From NCBI GenBank assembly GCA_963383645.1, contig OY726561.1:30732826-30796825 (forward strand): DNA of 64,000 bases. The letters are read 5' to 3'. Numbering within the stretch: the first letter of the stretch is position 1; the number at the start of each line of letters is the position of its first letter. Both the position numbers and the translations under genes were made by a program. Below the pieces are notes generated by a model. That model saw nothing but the letters and a program-made list of their open reading frames with translations, was not told the origin of the DNA and ran no database searches. Positions 37,595-47,965 of this stretch are shown here, in pieces. Source of the stretch: Muscardinus avellanarius. Its lineage: Eukaryota > Chordata > Mammalia > Rodentia > Gliridae.

Positions 37595-38167
37595 CTAGGC
37601 CGCGAGGCCAAAGTACCTCCTCTCTGGATTTGAGCTCTGTTTTGAGTCTCCCTCCTCTCTGGAGCCTGGTGCTGTTAGGGGAGATGTAGGCCGCTCCGCT
37701 CCGGCCGCTCTGCGCCCGGCTCTGGCTGCTCTGCACCGCGGGTCTGGCCACTCCGGCCGCTCCGGCCGTTCCGCAACGCGGCTCTGGCTGCTCCGACTGT
37801 TCTGGCCGCTCCGCTCCGGCTGTTCTGGCCGCTCTGCTTGGCTGCTCTGGCCGCTCCGCTCAGCTGTTCTGGCCGCTCCGCTCCGGCTGCTCCAGCCGCT
37901 CCACTCCGCGGCTCTGGCCACTCCGCGCGGCCGCTCCAGGCAATCCGCGCTGCGGCTCTGGCTGCTCCGGCTGTTCTGGCCACTCCGCTTGGCTGTTCTG
38001 GCCGCTCTACTCGGCTGCTCTGAACCGCGGCTTCGGCTGCTCTGCACCGCGGGTCTGGCCACTCCGGCCGCTCTGGCGGTTCGGCGACGCGGCAGGCCGC
38101 TCCACTCTGCGGCTCCCCCCAATCCGCGCTGCGGCTCTGGCCGCTCAGCGCCGCGCGGGCGCGGCAC
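37595..38167 (-). other. 190-codon low-complexity frame in the L1 5'UTR, sense strand
   Basis: This frame is in the same orientation as the L1 genes and lies upstream of ORF1. It starts MPRPRGAERPEPQRG and consists mostly of Ala/Arg/Gly/Ser/Glu/Pro repeats (such as ARAAEWSGWSSRSGAARTAE). It has no domain. High GC and the repeat period make stops rare, so its openness may be a by-product. It could act as an upstream ORF reducing ORF1 translation, but that is speculation. Confidence 0.3.
37724..38092. repeat. Internal duplication within the L1 5'UTR
   Basis: A 58-bp unit at 37724-37781 (starting ggctgctctgcaccgcgggt) recurs at 38035-38092 with about four mismatches, an offset of 311 bp. Between them are shorter gctctggccgctccg-like repeats. 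Confidence 0.85.
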
Positions 38168-38379
38168 TTCGGGCTGGTTTTTTTCTGGTGTCTTGTTTTT
38201 CCAGCCCTTTTTCTCTGTCCCTTGTAGTTACCGTTTTTATTTCTTTGCTGGTGGTGTTTTCTGGCTCTGAAAGGCGCTGGTTTTGTGGTAGTAGAGTTGG
38301 ATTGTTAGCGGGACTTGTAAGTGCCGCTTTCCTCCGTCGCCATCTTCCCGGAAGTCTTGTTTCTTTTTGAAATATTTTT

Positions 38380-38686
38380 AAAATAATTAATGTGAATTCA
38401 TTTACATTGGTGTATATTCCAGGGCCATATCTTTCTTTGACACTGAATCTTCTCTATCTCCTCTTTTCCATTTTTAAATACCATTATGATTCCATTGGAC
38501 CCATTAGAATTACCTAAGATAATCTACTTATTTTGAGGTCAACTAATTAGCTACTTTATTTCCCCATTCTATGTGCTTTAATGTGTTCCCAGGTTTCAGA
38601 GATTAGAATGTAGATTTGTGGGGGGGGTATGTCCCAATTCTGAATACCCCCAAAATGGAACCAACTTTTAAGATAATTTCTGAAAG
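38380..38686. other. Unassigned flank
   Basis: Sequence between the L1 target duplication and the SINE pair. There is a G run at 38620-38627. Nothing else is supported. Confidence 0.4.
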
Positions 38687-38917
38687 GTAAAACTGTTTAT
38701 TTTTTCTTCAGTACTGGGGTGGAACTCAGAGGCATTCTATCTCTGAGCTATACCTAGTACTATTTTTATTATTTATTATTTTGAAATAGGGTTCCACTGA
38801 GTTGTGAATGGCCTCAGTAAGTAGCTGAGGCTGTCTGCAAACAGTGATCCTCTGGTCTTAGCCTCCCCAAATGCTGGGATCACAAGTGTGCGCCACCACG
38901 CCAGGCTTAAAACTGTT
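38687..38917 (-). repeat. B1-dID SINE, minus strand, first of a pair
   Basis: It carries the second SINE variant (gtactggggtggaactcag, ctatacctagtac, aagtagctgaggctg, ccaccacgccaggc). It is flanked by gtaaaactgttta at 38687 and ttaaaactgttttt from 38907. Confidence 0.9.
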
Positions 38918-39150
38918 TTTATATTTTTTTAAGGTACTGGGGATGGAACCCAGGGGCATTCTGCCTTTGAACTATACCCCCAGCACCCCCAGTCCTATTT
39001 TTTTATTCTTTATTTTAAAACAGGGTCTCACTGAGTTGCAAAGGGTTTCATTAAGTAGCTGAGGCTGTCCGTGAACCATGATCCTCTTGTCTCAGCCTCC
39101 CAAATGCTATAATTACAAGCGTGAGCCACCACACTTGGCTGTTAAAACGT
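38918..39150 (-). repeat. B1-dID SINE, minus strand, second of a pair
   Basis: Same variant and same orientation as the previous copy (gtactggggatggaaccc to gccaccacacttggc). It is followed by gttaaaacgtttttt, a third copy of the target-like motif. Confidence 0.9.
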
Positions 39151-39843
39151 TTTTTAAAATAGAATAGTAAGTGTAAAAAATAATAAAATAGCAAATTTGA
39201 AGTTACTTTTAAATAAAATCTTGTTTTTATAGAAATATGAAAGTTTAAATTAGGGTAAGATAGAGGACAAAGCAGTCCCCCAAAGGGGGTTCCTGGAAGG
39301 AGAGTCAAAATTTTATTTAAATATCTGTAAAATCAAAGCATAAACTTCTATCAGAAGGGCTAGCAATATTGAAAAACTTGATTCATGTTACCCTAAGGAA
39401 CTGAAGGTGTGAGACAAGAGATTTATAGGAACACAGGGGTCTGTCAGGTTTTGTCAATCATATGACAATTTTTAGCCCAGATATTTCTCTCCTTCCATGA
39501 GACAGGAGGTGCCCCTTTGGAGGTGGATTCAGGCATGGCCAATTCACAGGACTCAGTCTTATCTGGGCTTCTTCTTTCAAATTCCAATTAGCAACATGCT
39601 TACAAGCTGGCTTTGAGACTTGAAGTTCAGAGTCTTTGATACATGAACCTGGAGTGGGTTTTTGATACTTTAGGCCATACTTTATATTCTAGACTTGAGA
39701 AAAATAAGATTGGTCAAGGTGAAGTCAATAGAGTCATATTAGTATTTTTAGTAAGACTAGTCCTTAAAACTCCACATCTATGAGTTCACAAACACATTTG
39801 GCTGCAGAGGACACATTCAGTAATGTCACCGTGTTGACCCTTG
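39151..39843. other. Unassigned sequence
   Basis: Less AT-rich than average, no repeat or gene recognised. It may be the continuation of an old LTR element next to the MaLR LTR that follows. Confidence 0.35.
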
Positions 39844-40297
39844 TGTTAGATTTTTGTTGCTGTGGAAAATAACTTAGAGGAGAGATTCATCTGGGCTCAT
39901 TGCCTCAGAGATCTTAGTCCATGGTCAGGTGGCTCTATTGCTTTGGGCCTGAGGGGAAACAGAATATCTGGATAGAATGGTGTGGCAGAGGAAATTTGCT
40001 CAGCTCATGGTATCAGGGGAGGAGGAGAGGAACAGAGGGGCCAGGAACATGACCTAGTTCTCAAGGACATGCCCCTTAGTGATCTGCTTCCTCCAACTAC
40101 ATCTCACCTACAGTTTTCATGACTTCCCAATTGTCCATTTTAAGGTATTGATCCATTAAAAGGGATAATCTACTGATAATGTTAAATCCTTCTTGATCAA
40201 CCATTTTCCTAAAGCCTTACTTCCAAACACGGCTACAATGGGGACCAAACCTTCAACACTTGAGATTCAGGGGAAATTATTGATCCAAATTATAGAT
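39844..40297 (-). mobile_element. MaLR-type (ERVL-MaLR) LTR, minus strand
   Basis: Read on the minus strand it begins tctataatttggatcaata and contains ttgaaggtttggtcccca, which is the characteristic 5' part of MST/MLT-class LTRs. It ends cagcaacaaaaatctaaca, the usual 3' end. The middle has the expected GC-richer block (39990-40080). About 450 bp, no internal coding part seen, so it is a solo or truncated LTR. Confidence 0.8.
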
Positions 40298-40384
40298 TTT
40301 TTTGTTTCACTGGGAGTATACAGCATTTGTAGTTCTCGGTTTTCTTACCTAATTCCATATAAGTTAATTCAAGCTAGTTTAAGC

Positions 40385-40415
<31 letters not shown>

Positions 40416-40724
40416 GATATTAGGAGTTCACAGAAACTTTTTGGTGTGGCAAAGATGCAAATTTGTAAATGTATACCTAGAAACCTAGAAATAGGGGCAG
40501 ACCTCCCCTGCAGATGGTTATGGTAGAAGAAGGTACAACTTCTCCTGTATGCCCTAGGGTACTACTGAGCATGCTGCTGACTCTGGATACCCAGCACTGC
40601 TGCAGGGTTCTCCACCAGAACAAGCAGAATTCTACAAGACAGAAGGCTCTCTGTGATACACTACAACCTTCACCAAAATGGATTCTAGATAGAACCTTCT
40701 TCAAAAACATCACTTTTTTCGAAA
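40298..40724. other. Unassigned sequence with (AAT)n
   Basis: It contains an (ATA)n microsatellite at 40385-40415. The 78- and 105-codon frames at 40477-40831 overlap on opposite strands and show no domain. Confidence 0.4.
40385..40415. repeat. (AAT)n microsatellite
   Basis: About ten uninterrupted AAT units. Confidence 0.95.
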
Positions 40725-40891
40725 TTTTTTATAATTTTATTGATGCAGTACTCTTATGTATCATTGTGAAATTCAAAGTGACACAAACATTCCCGCACAC
40801 ATCATCACTCAGAATATTTTATTCTATATAATCTTAACCCTGTTTCTTTTCTTCCCTCCTCAAACATGTTAATAAAATTAGTAGTAAAACC

Positions 40892-40892
<1 letters not shown>

Positions 40893-40945
<53 letters not shown>

Positions 40946-40949
40946 TGTG
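40893..40949. repeat. (GT)n microsatellite at a SINE tail
   Basis: About 25 GT units directly abut the 3' end of the following minus-strand SINE, so the run probably grew from the SINE tail. Confidence 0.95.
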
Positions 40950-41134
40950 GGTCTGGGGATGGAGCCCAGGGGTATTATTCGACTTCCGAGCTATACCCCC
41001 TGCCCTATTTTTTATTCTTTATTTTTAAACAAGGTCTCACTAAGTTGTGGAGGGGCTCACTACGTAGCTGAAGGCTGGCCGCGAACCGTGATCCTCAGGT
41101 CTCAGCCTCCTGAATGCTGGGATTACAAGCTACC
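40950..41134 (-). repeat. B1-dID SINE, minus strand, inside an L1 fragment
   Basis: ggtctggggatggagccca to gctgggattacaagct; the extreme B1 end is missing. It splits the L1 at 40725-41789. Confidence 0.9.
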
Positions 41135-41789
41135 TTTTTTATGGAGGTAAGATTATTTGAATTAGTTCCTTTTTCAATCCTTGTTTTTCCTCTTCCAATC
41201 TCCATCCCCTCAATGACCTTCTGTTATTTCACTGGTCTTTCTTCTCATTTGACTAAAGTCCCTTTGCTTCTTAATTTTGTTCTAAATGCCACATATGAGA
41301 GAAAATGTATGACCCTTGACTTTGTGAGACTGTTTGATCTTACTTAATATTATCTAGTTTTATCCATTTTGCTGGAAAGGTCATAATTTTGTTTTTCTTG
41401 AGGCTGAAGAAAATTACGTTGTGCATATATACCACATATTTATTATCTCCACATCTGTTGACAGATAAATAAGCTGGGTCATTTATTTGGCTATTGTGAA
41501 TTGTGCTGCTATTAGCATGAGTAATTCATATATCCCTATATAATCTAACTTCAATTCCTTTAAAAAGATGCCAAGGAGTAGTATGGCCGGTTCATTCCTA
41601 GTCTTTTGAGGAACCTCCATATCAATATCCATAGTAGTTATACTGTTTACAATCCCATCAACAGTGTTCAAGACTTCCTATTTCCCCACATCCTTGCCAA
41701 CATTTATTTTCTGTATTTTTGTGTATTGTCATTCTACTTTGAGTTCGATGGTAGCTGAGGGTAATTTGATTTTCATTCCCTTCTATTTC

Positions 41790-41885
41790 CAAAATATTTC
41801 TTCTATTCCCTTCTTTCCAGCTTCCATATATAAGAGAAAACAAATGATCCTTGACTTTCTGAGTCTGGCTTACTTCACGGTACCC
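41790..41885 (-). mobile_element. Second small L1 ORF2/3'UTR piece, minus strand
   Basis: ttccagcttccatatataag followed by gactttctgagtctggc repeats the same L1 region already present at 41265-41345. It is either a separate old fragment or a rearranged part of the previous one. Confidence 0.65.
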
Positions 41886-42085
41886 AGATGAAGTACACTT
41901 AAATTTCTGACAGACAAAACCTGTAGCATAATACATTTGAATTGTGCTAATATCTAATGTTGTGGCAATCTGTTATATGGCAAACAAAAGCTAAAACATA
42001 TGAGAAAGGTCCCACAGTTTGTCAGTGGCTAAGTAAGGAATTTGACCAAGGAAGTCTGGCAGCCAAGTCTTTAGTGTTCCCCATC

Positions 42086-42362
42086 AGAAATGGTAAAGCA
42101 GGGCCGGGCGTGGTGGTGCACGCTTGTAATCCCCGCGCTTGGGAGGCAGAGACAGGAGGGTCGCGCAGGTTCGAAGCCAGCAGCACGCGCTGGCTTAGGA
42201 GACCCTGTTTCTAAATAAAAAATGTAAAAATAGGTCTGAGAGTGTAGCCTGGAGTTAGAAGGGCTTCCAGGAACCCACAAAAAAAAAAAGAAAAAAGAAA
42301 GAGAGAAAGAAAGAAAGAAAGAAGAAAGAAAGAAGGAAGGAAAGAAAGAAATGGTAAAGCAG
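42086..42362 (+). repeat. Young B1-dID SINE with target duplication and purine tail
   Basis: Complete copy starting gccgggcgtggtggtgcacg (42103). The A tail has expanded into (AAAG/AAGG)n purine sequence at 42278-42346. Perfect flanking repeat agaaatggtaaagcag at 42086-42101 and 42347-42362. Confidence 0.96.
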
Positions 42363-42874
42363 TAAATAAGTCCAGAAAAACAGTCACAGTTCCACATACT
42401 CTAGGCCAGGATACTGGGTAGTGTCACATAATCTGAGAATTATGATTTTGCCACTCAGTGACCAAATTTAAAATCAAAGCATTAGTGATGTGAAATTTAA
42501 CTAAGTACTAATGTGTGCTTAATTCTTTAACAAACATTTTAAAAAAGTAACAAGAAAGATTTCTAAAACACATTGATTTGCTTGTTTTAAAAATGTTGGA
42601 ACATCTGAATCCATTTTTTAATATTATATATGTTGTATTTTTATGCAAAATATGATTTTCTGGTCTGAAGAAGTATATATAGTGTAAAACTACAATAGAT
42701 CTGACATTTTTAAAGGGAATTTTTCAAATCACAAGTAGGCTAAGGCTTTATAGGTAAAGATGTGATTTTTTGCTTAGTGATGATGCTTGGTTCCTTTGTC
42801 TTCACCAGAGAATGTAATAAAATATTAGATGTAACAACAAATAATTTTAACTTCCAGAATGTTCTTCCTGTATC
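42363..42874. other. Unassigned sequence
   Basis: Nothing supported. Confidence 0.4.
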
Positions 42875-43100
42875 AAGAGTAAATAGATGCTGGGCGTGGT
42901 GGCGCACGTTTGTCATCCCCGCGCTTGGGAGGCGGAGACAGGAGGATCACGCAGGTTCCAAGCCAGCCGCCTGGCTTATGAGACCCTGTTTCCAAATAAA
43001 AAAAATATAAAATAGGTCTGGGAGTGTAGCCGGAGGCAGAAGGGCTTCCAGGAACCCCAGTACCACACACACACACACACACACACAAGAGTAAATAGAT
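42875..43100 (+). repeat. Young B1-dID SINE with target duplication and (CA)n tail
   Basis: Complete copy beginning gctgggcgtggtggcgcacg. After ccagtacc the tail is (CA)n (about 43063-43087) instead of poly(A). Perfect flanking repeat aagagtaaatagat at 42875-42888 and 43087-43100. Confidence 0.96.
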
Positions 43101-43499
43101 AAGTTGAAACAATTTCAAAAACTAAAGCAAAAGTAGTCACGAAATATAATAGTATAGAAAACTATTACAGACAAAAAAGGCAAAGGAAAAATGTAGCCCA
43201 ATAAGGATTTTGTTCACATGCTATATAAGCTAACTATCCTATATCTCCATTATAAAATTAAGTAACAAAAACATAATTAAGAAATAGACTACTGTGTTTT
43301 CTCATCCCAGAAATTAATATTCTTATTTATTGTAAAATAATCATTAATGTTTATCCTTGTAGTATTATAAATAATTTATGAGGCCTATTTTTAATACCAA
43401 GAAAGATAAATGCAGAAATGACTTTTTAAAATAATATGAAGTAATCTATGATTTTATTATGTATTATTTATTCCTTCATCCACTCATTCATTCATTTTG
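43101..43499. other. Unassigned AT-rich sequence
   Basis: Nothing supported. Confidence 0.4.
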
Positions 43500-43692
43500 T
43501 TTACTAGGAATTGAACCCAAGAGCATTCTGCCCCCTTGCTGCACTCATTGCCCTTTTTATTTTTTTTGGATCTTTCTAGGTTGCTGATAGTATCACTACT
43601 GGTTGAAGCTTTTCTCAAGAAAAAGGCTGTGATCCTCCTGTCTCAGTCTTCCAAGTACTGGAACCACAGGTGTGTCCCATCAAACCAGCTTC
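43500..43692 (-). repeat. Old B1-dID SINE, minus strand
   Basis: aattgaacccaagagcattc, then gctgtgatcctcctgtctcag and ccaagtactggaaccacag. Strongly diverged. Confidence 0.75.
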
Positions 43693-43702
43693 ATTTTTTA
43701 CT

Positions 43703-44070
43703 ATTTTTATTTTTTTAATTTATTTTTAAGTGGAACATATTGAAAATGGCATATATTCAGACTGCTTGGTGCCCTCTCACCACCCCCTGCTTTCCCTCTC
43801 CCCTCCCAACAATGAGTGTCCAGGTTGACCTTACTACATTCATACTTTTACGCATATTCAGATGTAGCTCCTCCATTAATCAACCTCAGCCTTCTTCCTC
43901 TCCTATCCTTCCATTCTAGGTTGGCTGACATTTCCCCTCCATTATCAGGAGTCCCTCTGGTACTCCTATTACTCCCTAGTTTGAGCATATTAGCGAAAAC
44001 ATATGTCCCTTCTCTTTCTGTGCTTGGCTGATCTCACTTAACATTATGTTCTCCAGGTCTTTCCATCTTA
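43703..44070 (-). mobile_element. L1 3' end fragment, minus strand, alternative 3'UTR
   Basis: This 3' end (aagtggaacatattgaaaat on the plus strand) differs from the common tail type in the window but matches the copy at 49455. Downstream, cttggctgatctcacttaac is the conserved ORF2 end. Confidence 0.75.
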
Positions 44071-45574
44071 TTATTTTTAAACAATCAAAATTACTTTATA
44101 AACTTTGTCAAGTGATAGGATTTTTTAAACCATGCAAAAATTATTAGCCACTAACTTATCCATATTCTGTGATATAAGAAAAAAGCTTTAGCAATTTCTA
44201 TCTATAAAAGCATGTACAAACTAATGAGCATCTACTTCTTAAGAAATAAAATTTTACTTAATACTATTTCTTATAATTTAAAAATATTAATAAAATTTTG
44301 GACAAAGTTAAATTTGAAACACATACAAATATAGTCTAATGCTAATTACTTATCTACCTATAGATATGATTTATAGTTTTACTTAGACATTTTTAGACAT
44401 TACTAGACATTTACTTTACTTAGACATTTACTTACTTTGATTCAATTAAGAGCTACTGAATATTTTGTCTGAAATATGTTAGGTTAACTGTTCAAATAAT
44501 AGGCTCTTTATTAAAAAACTGTTCATCATATGATAGCCCAAATGATAGCCCAGATGATAATCTTTCTATACTCCTGTATTATTTGCTCTCAGATAGTGTT
44601 GTGAATCCATGTTCTTAATTGAATCCTAAATAGGATTTAGGGTTGTTTTGGCTTGTACTCCAAGAATTCTCACTTTAAATCATTCTAAGATTATAATAGC
44701 CTGTGTGGAATGCACAATTTATCATCTAGCTTTTATACAAATGTGACATGATTTCATTATATTTCTGCCACTGGATTTTATTGCTTTAATAATCCACTGC
44801 TATATTTATAGAATGTCATGATGAATCTTATTATATTTATCATATCTTATAATAAATAGTGTGACAGAGAAATAAATCACTATTTTAGAGATTGTTGAAA
44901 GTATTTCTTGTAAACTTGCACGAAAATGATGAGTCAGCATCCTGGCTAGTATCACGTGCATAGTCCTGTACACATTTATACTTTAGAATGGTTTATACAC
45001 ATAAAAAGTCAAAATTACTTTGTTATTTTCTAATATTGTAAATATGTAATTTTTTAATCGTAGGAAATAAGAAATTACAAACTAAAATAAGTATTTCATA
45101 TAGGTAAGCTTTTCCCTAAGAAAAATGCAACTGATATGAGACTAATAAAGTTTTGTACCATCTGAGATGCCTGTTAAATGCTTTACAACTAGCCAATGGC
45201 TTGAAAGAAAAGTCTGGTAGAGTCCTGAAGTTGTTGATACCCATCCCATCCAGAGTGCTGAAATGATCCAGGGGGCAGATAGTAGTAGCCTTTGGTGCAG
45301 TTGGAGGGAATTGAATAAAATAAGGGGCAGTGGAAGCACCCTGACATGTTACATGTTGCACTAAGTTTTTTGTTCTTTTTTTTTTTTCTGAAAAAGGGAT
45401 GATGAGTCAATAAGTTTCAGAACCTACCTAAAAATCTGCAGGAAATAACAGAAAAAATGTGGTTTAATGTACCAATTACATAGATAAGAAGGCAGGTTCA
45501 TACATGTTAAGGAACACAACTGCTTAGAGATGAGATCTTTGGTTTCCAAACACTTATTTCATTGTTATTTTTAA
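44071..45574. other. AT-rich unassigned sequence with small tandem repeats
   Basis: Short direct repeats: ttacttagacattt and shorter variants, four times in 44378-44432, and atgatagccca-type units at 44531-44560. Nothing else is supported. Three overlapping minus frames at 45116-45410 lack domains. Confidence 0.45.
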
Positions 45575-46185
45575 CTAAATTTGTCTTTTTTTCATTTTCC
45601 TGTTTTGTAGTATACTTATATTGGTTCATTTTAATTGTACATTATAGAGAGGTTCAGTGTGATGCACACATGCACACAGCACCTGGTGTTATTTCCTTGC
45701 TGTCCTCATCCTCTTCCCATCCTCTCTCCTGTCCATGTTGGTGAAATTGTTAGCGATACATGGACATAACATTATTTGAACTGTTTCTTTGATGAAGCCT
45801 TGTTCTCCTCCTCATCTCACTCCCTCACCACTCTTCAATATCTTATTTTTCTCTCTATTCATTTATCTGAAGTCCCTTTTGTTTCTTCTTTTCTTTCTAG
45901 CTTACATATATAAAAGAAAACATTTGACACTTGTCTTTCTGAGCCTGGTTTATTTTAGCATAATATTCTCTTGTTCCATCGATTTTCCTGCAGATAACAT
46001 ATTTTTGTTCTTCTTTATAGCTGAATAAAATTTCATTCTGTGTATATACCACATTTTCTTTCCCTGCTCACCTGTCGATGGCCACCTAGGTTGGCTCTTT
46101 AACTTGACTATTGTGAATCATGCTACTACAAATATGGATCTACACATGTCTATAGTATTCTTTAATTATTTTGAAAAGGAAGGGT
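45575..46185 (-). mobile_element. L1 3' end fragment, minus strand
   Basis: L1 terminus near 45630 (attggttcattttaattgta on the plus strand), 3'UTR, then ORF2 end (gagcctggtttattttagca) to about 46180. Old and broken. Confidence 0.85.
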
Positions 46186-46353
46186 AAATTTTAGATATTT
46201 AAGGAGTCATATTTTATGTAAATTTCAAAAGATTTAAAGCTGATGGATAGTATTGAGTTGCCTAGATGATATCAGAATCTTTTGGCATCCAGCTGCTATT
46301 TGATTGAATGATATTTGAGGATAACAACTTCTTTCCAACTATCTGTTATCTTT

Positions 46354-46574
46354 AAAGGGAATTCTTCTATGCTGGGCGTGGTGGAGCACACTTGTAATCC
46401 CTGCTTGGGAGGTGGAGACAGGAGGATCGTGCAGGTTTGTAACCAGCCTTGCTGGTTTAAGAGACCCTGTTTCCAATTAAAAATATAAAAATGGGTCTGG
46501 GAGTGTAGCCTGGAGGTAGAATGGTTTCCAGGAATCCCAGTTCCACCAAGAAAAAAAAAAAAAGGGAATTCTTC
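46354..46574 (+). repeat. B1-dID SINE with target duplication
   Basis: gctgggcgtggtggagcac to ccaccaag plus poly(A). Perfect flanking repeat aaagggaattcttc at 46354-46367 and 46561-46574. Confidence 0.95.
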
Positions 46575-47489
46575 ATAAGCTCTTCTGAAACAAGACCTTT
46601 TTCATGGATCCTCAGCTCATAGCATTACCAAGATCACAGGGCACCAAGGTTGTCAGCTCTATCTAGGAAGTCCAGGGAAGTAGTTGAGTAAGAGGTTAAG
46701 GCAGGAATCTGGCATTCATCTTTGCTGTTTGGAATACCAGACCTGCTACATATCAGAAGTATGATCACAAGCAAGTTCAGCTAATTTCTCCAAATCCCAA
46801 CCCCTTTTATTTAAAATAAACTAATGAATACTCTGCCATCTCTCATAGATATGCACATATCCTTCACATATTTCACATATCAGAAAGTAGTAGCTTTTTA
46901 TATTATTAATACAGAATAAGAGTAACCTATTCAGCCAAATATTTAGAAAACATGATAGAAATTGGAAACCAAACAGCTCAGAAAATACTTGACTCTTTGC
47001 TTTTCTTAGCAATAGAGAAAACTAAAGTCTTGGAATTGTTGAAAAAAACAAATAAGCAAAATTAACCTACTTCAAGCTCAAATTATGTTACTACAAAGAT
47101 ATTCTGTTCTTTATACTTTCCCTTCCCCTGTAGTGATTAAGTATACTTGTCACTACAGCAAAAGCATCTTCCAGGTCTTCTGGTTTCTCCCTGTAACAAG
47201 GTATGAAGTGTGTATGCTTTTTAAATTTTCAAAAAGTAAAATGGTCCAATTACCTAGTTTTATTACTACCTTTTGTTTTTGTTACATAAGAAATATAACT
47301 GAAAAAAAGTAAAATTCAAACAATTATACATTATTTAAGCACTAATTTGTTTTAAGATTTTTTTGGCTTAGAATTCTCAAATAAATAAGAAAGACAATAT
47401 TTGGAGTTAATTCCTAAACTATCATTTTCTTATTTATTTACAAACTTAGGAGCATTTATTATCTATGTGCAGACATGTCTTTCTTATTT
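46575..47489. other. Unassigned sequence
   Basis: Nothing supported. Confidence 0.4.
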
Positions 47490-47690
47490 TTATATTTATT
47501 TTTGGTATGGAGAATTGAACCCAGGGATATTCTACCTCCTAACTACACTCCCAGTCCTATTTTAATCAGAGTTTCACTAAATTGCAGAGGGCCTCACCAA
47601 GTTGGTAAGGCTGGCCAAGAACCTGTGCTCCTCTTGTCTCAGCCTTCCAAGTACTGGGATTACAAGTATGCTTCACCACACCTAGTTTCA
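47490..47690 (-). repeat. B1-dID SINE, minus strand, diverged
   Basis: ttggtatggagaattgaacc, then aaggctggccaagaacctgt and ccaagtactgggattacaag. Confidence 0.88.
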
Positions 47691-47892
47691 CGTCCTCTTT
47701 GAATTTATCTTCTAATGAATAACACAAATTGTAAAGAAAATAATCAAAACACATAGATACTATGTAGTGGCAAGTACTAAGGAGAAAAATATGTGAAGGG
47801 GAAAGGGATACAGATTACAATAGTATGGTGAAAAGAGTCCTCAAATATCGTTTCAGTAAAACCCTAATTATATAAAAGAACACAAAACATGC

Positions 47893-47965
47893 AGAAGAGC
47901 CTAATGGTTAGAACACAGATTTTGAAGTACAAGGGACCTGAAGGTGCTGGTTTCAGGAGTGTTCA
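47893..47965 (+). repeat. MIR-like ancient SINE, plus strand
   Basis: agcctaatggttagaacaca and ttttgaagtacaagggacct follow the tRNA-derived 5' part of MIR. Short. Confidence 0.5.

Larger units (their letters stand above)
36898..38357 (-). promoter_or_regulatory. L1 5'UTR with likely internal promoter, GC-rich repeats
   Basis: About 1.46 kb lies between the L1 5' end and the ORF1 start. The first bases on the minus strand (cttccgggaagatggcgacg, 38357-38338) contain aagatggcgac, which resembles the YY1-binding AAGATGGCGGC site at the start of human L1. Such a site sets the transcription start in human L1; here its function is inferred. The region is by far the most CpG-rich in the window. The part at 37690-38165 consists of imperfect repeats of ggctctggccgctccg-type units. 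Confidence 0.75.
31097..38379 (-). mobile_element. Long, nearly complete L1 (LINE-1) retrotransposon, minus strand
   Basis: Read on the minus strand the order is: 5' end near 38357, GC-rich 5'UTR, ORF1 (36897-35980), 45-bp spacer, ORF2 (35934-32107), composite 3'UTR and a poly(A) tract (T-rich on the plus strand, 31111-31162). A direct repeat, c-T(5 to 7)-gaaatattttt, occurs at 31097-31115 and 38363-38379. The right copy is followed by aaaa, so the site fits the L1 endonuclease consensus (TTTT/AA on the nicked strand). This supports one retrotransposition event spanning the whole interval. Both proteins are open. The total of about 7.2 kb exceeds the usual 6-7 kb because of roughly 0.7 kb of foreign sequence in the 3'UTR. 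The retention of both ORFs and many CpGs points to a young insertion. Confidence 0.9.
40725..41789 (-). mobile_element. L1 3' end fragment, minus strand, interrupted by a SINE
   Basis: 3' terminus tattgatgcagtactcttat on the plus strand, 3'UTR to about 40890, then a (GT)n plus SINE insertion. The L1 resumes at about 41140 and runs into ORF2 (41300-41780), where the minus-strand translation shows the HKNTENKCWQGCGEIGSLEHC Cys motif region with stops and frame breaks. It is an old, non-functional copy. Confidence 0.85.

Noticed and set aside
37330..37689. Plus-strand 119-codon frame in the L1 5'UTR, considered as an ORF0-like antisense gene
   Set aside because: Primate ORF0 is antisense too, but I see no similarity, no defined antisense promoter and no conserved start; GC-rich sequence explains its length.
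37690..38165. Possible host CpG-island promoter
   Set aside because: The GC-rich block lies entirely within the L1 5'UTR between ORF1 and the element's 5' end.
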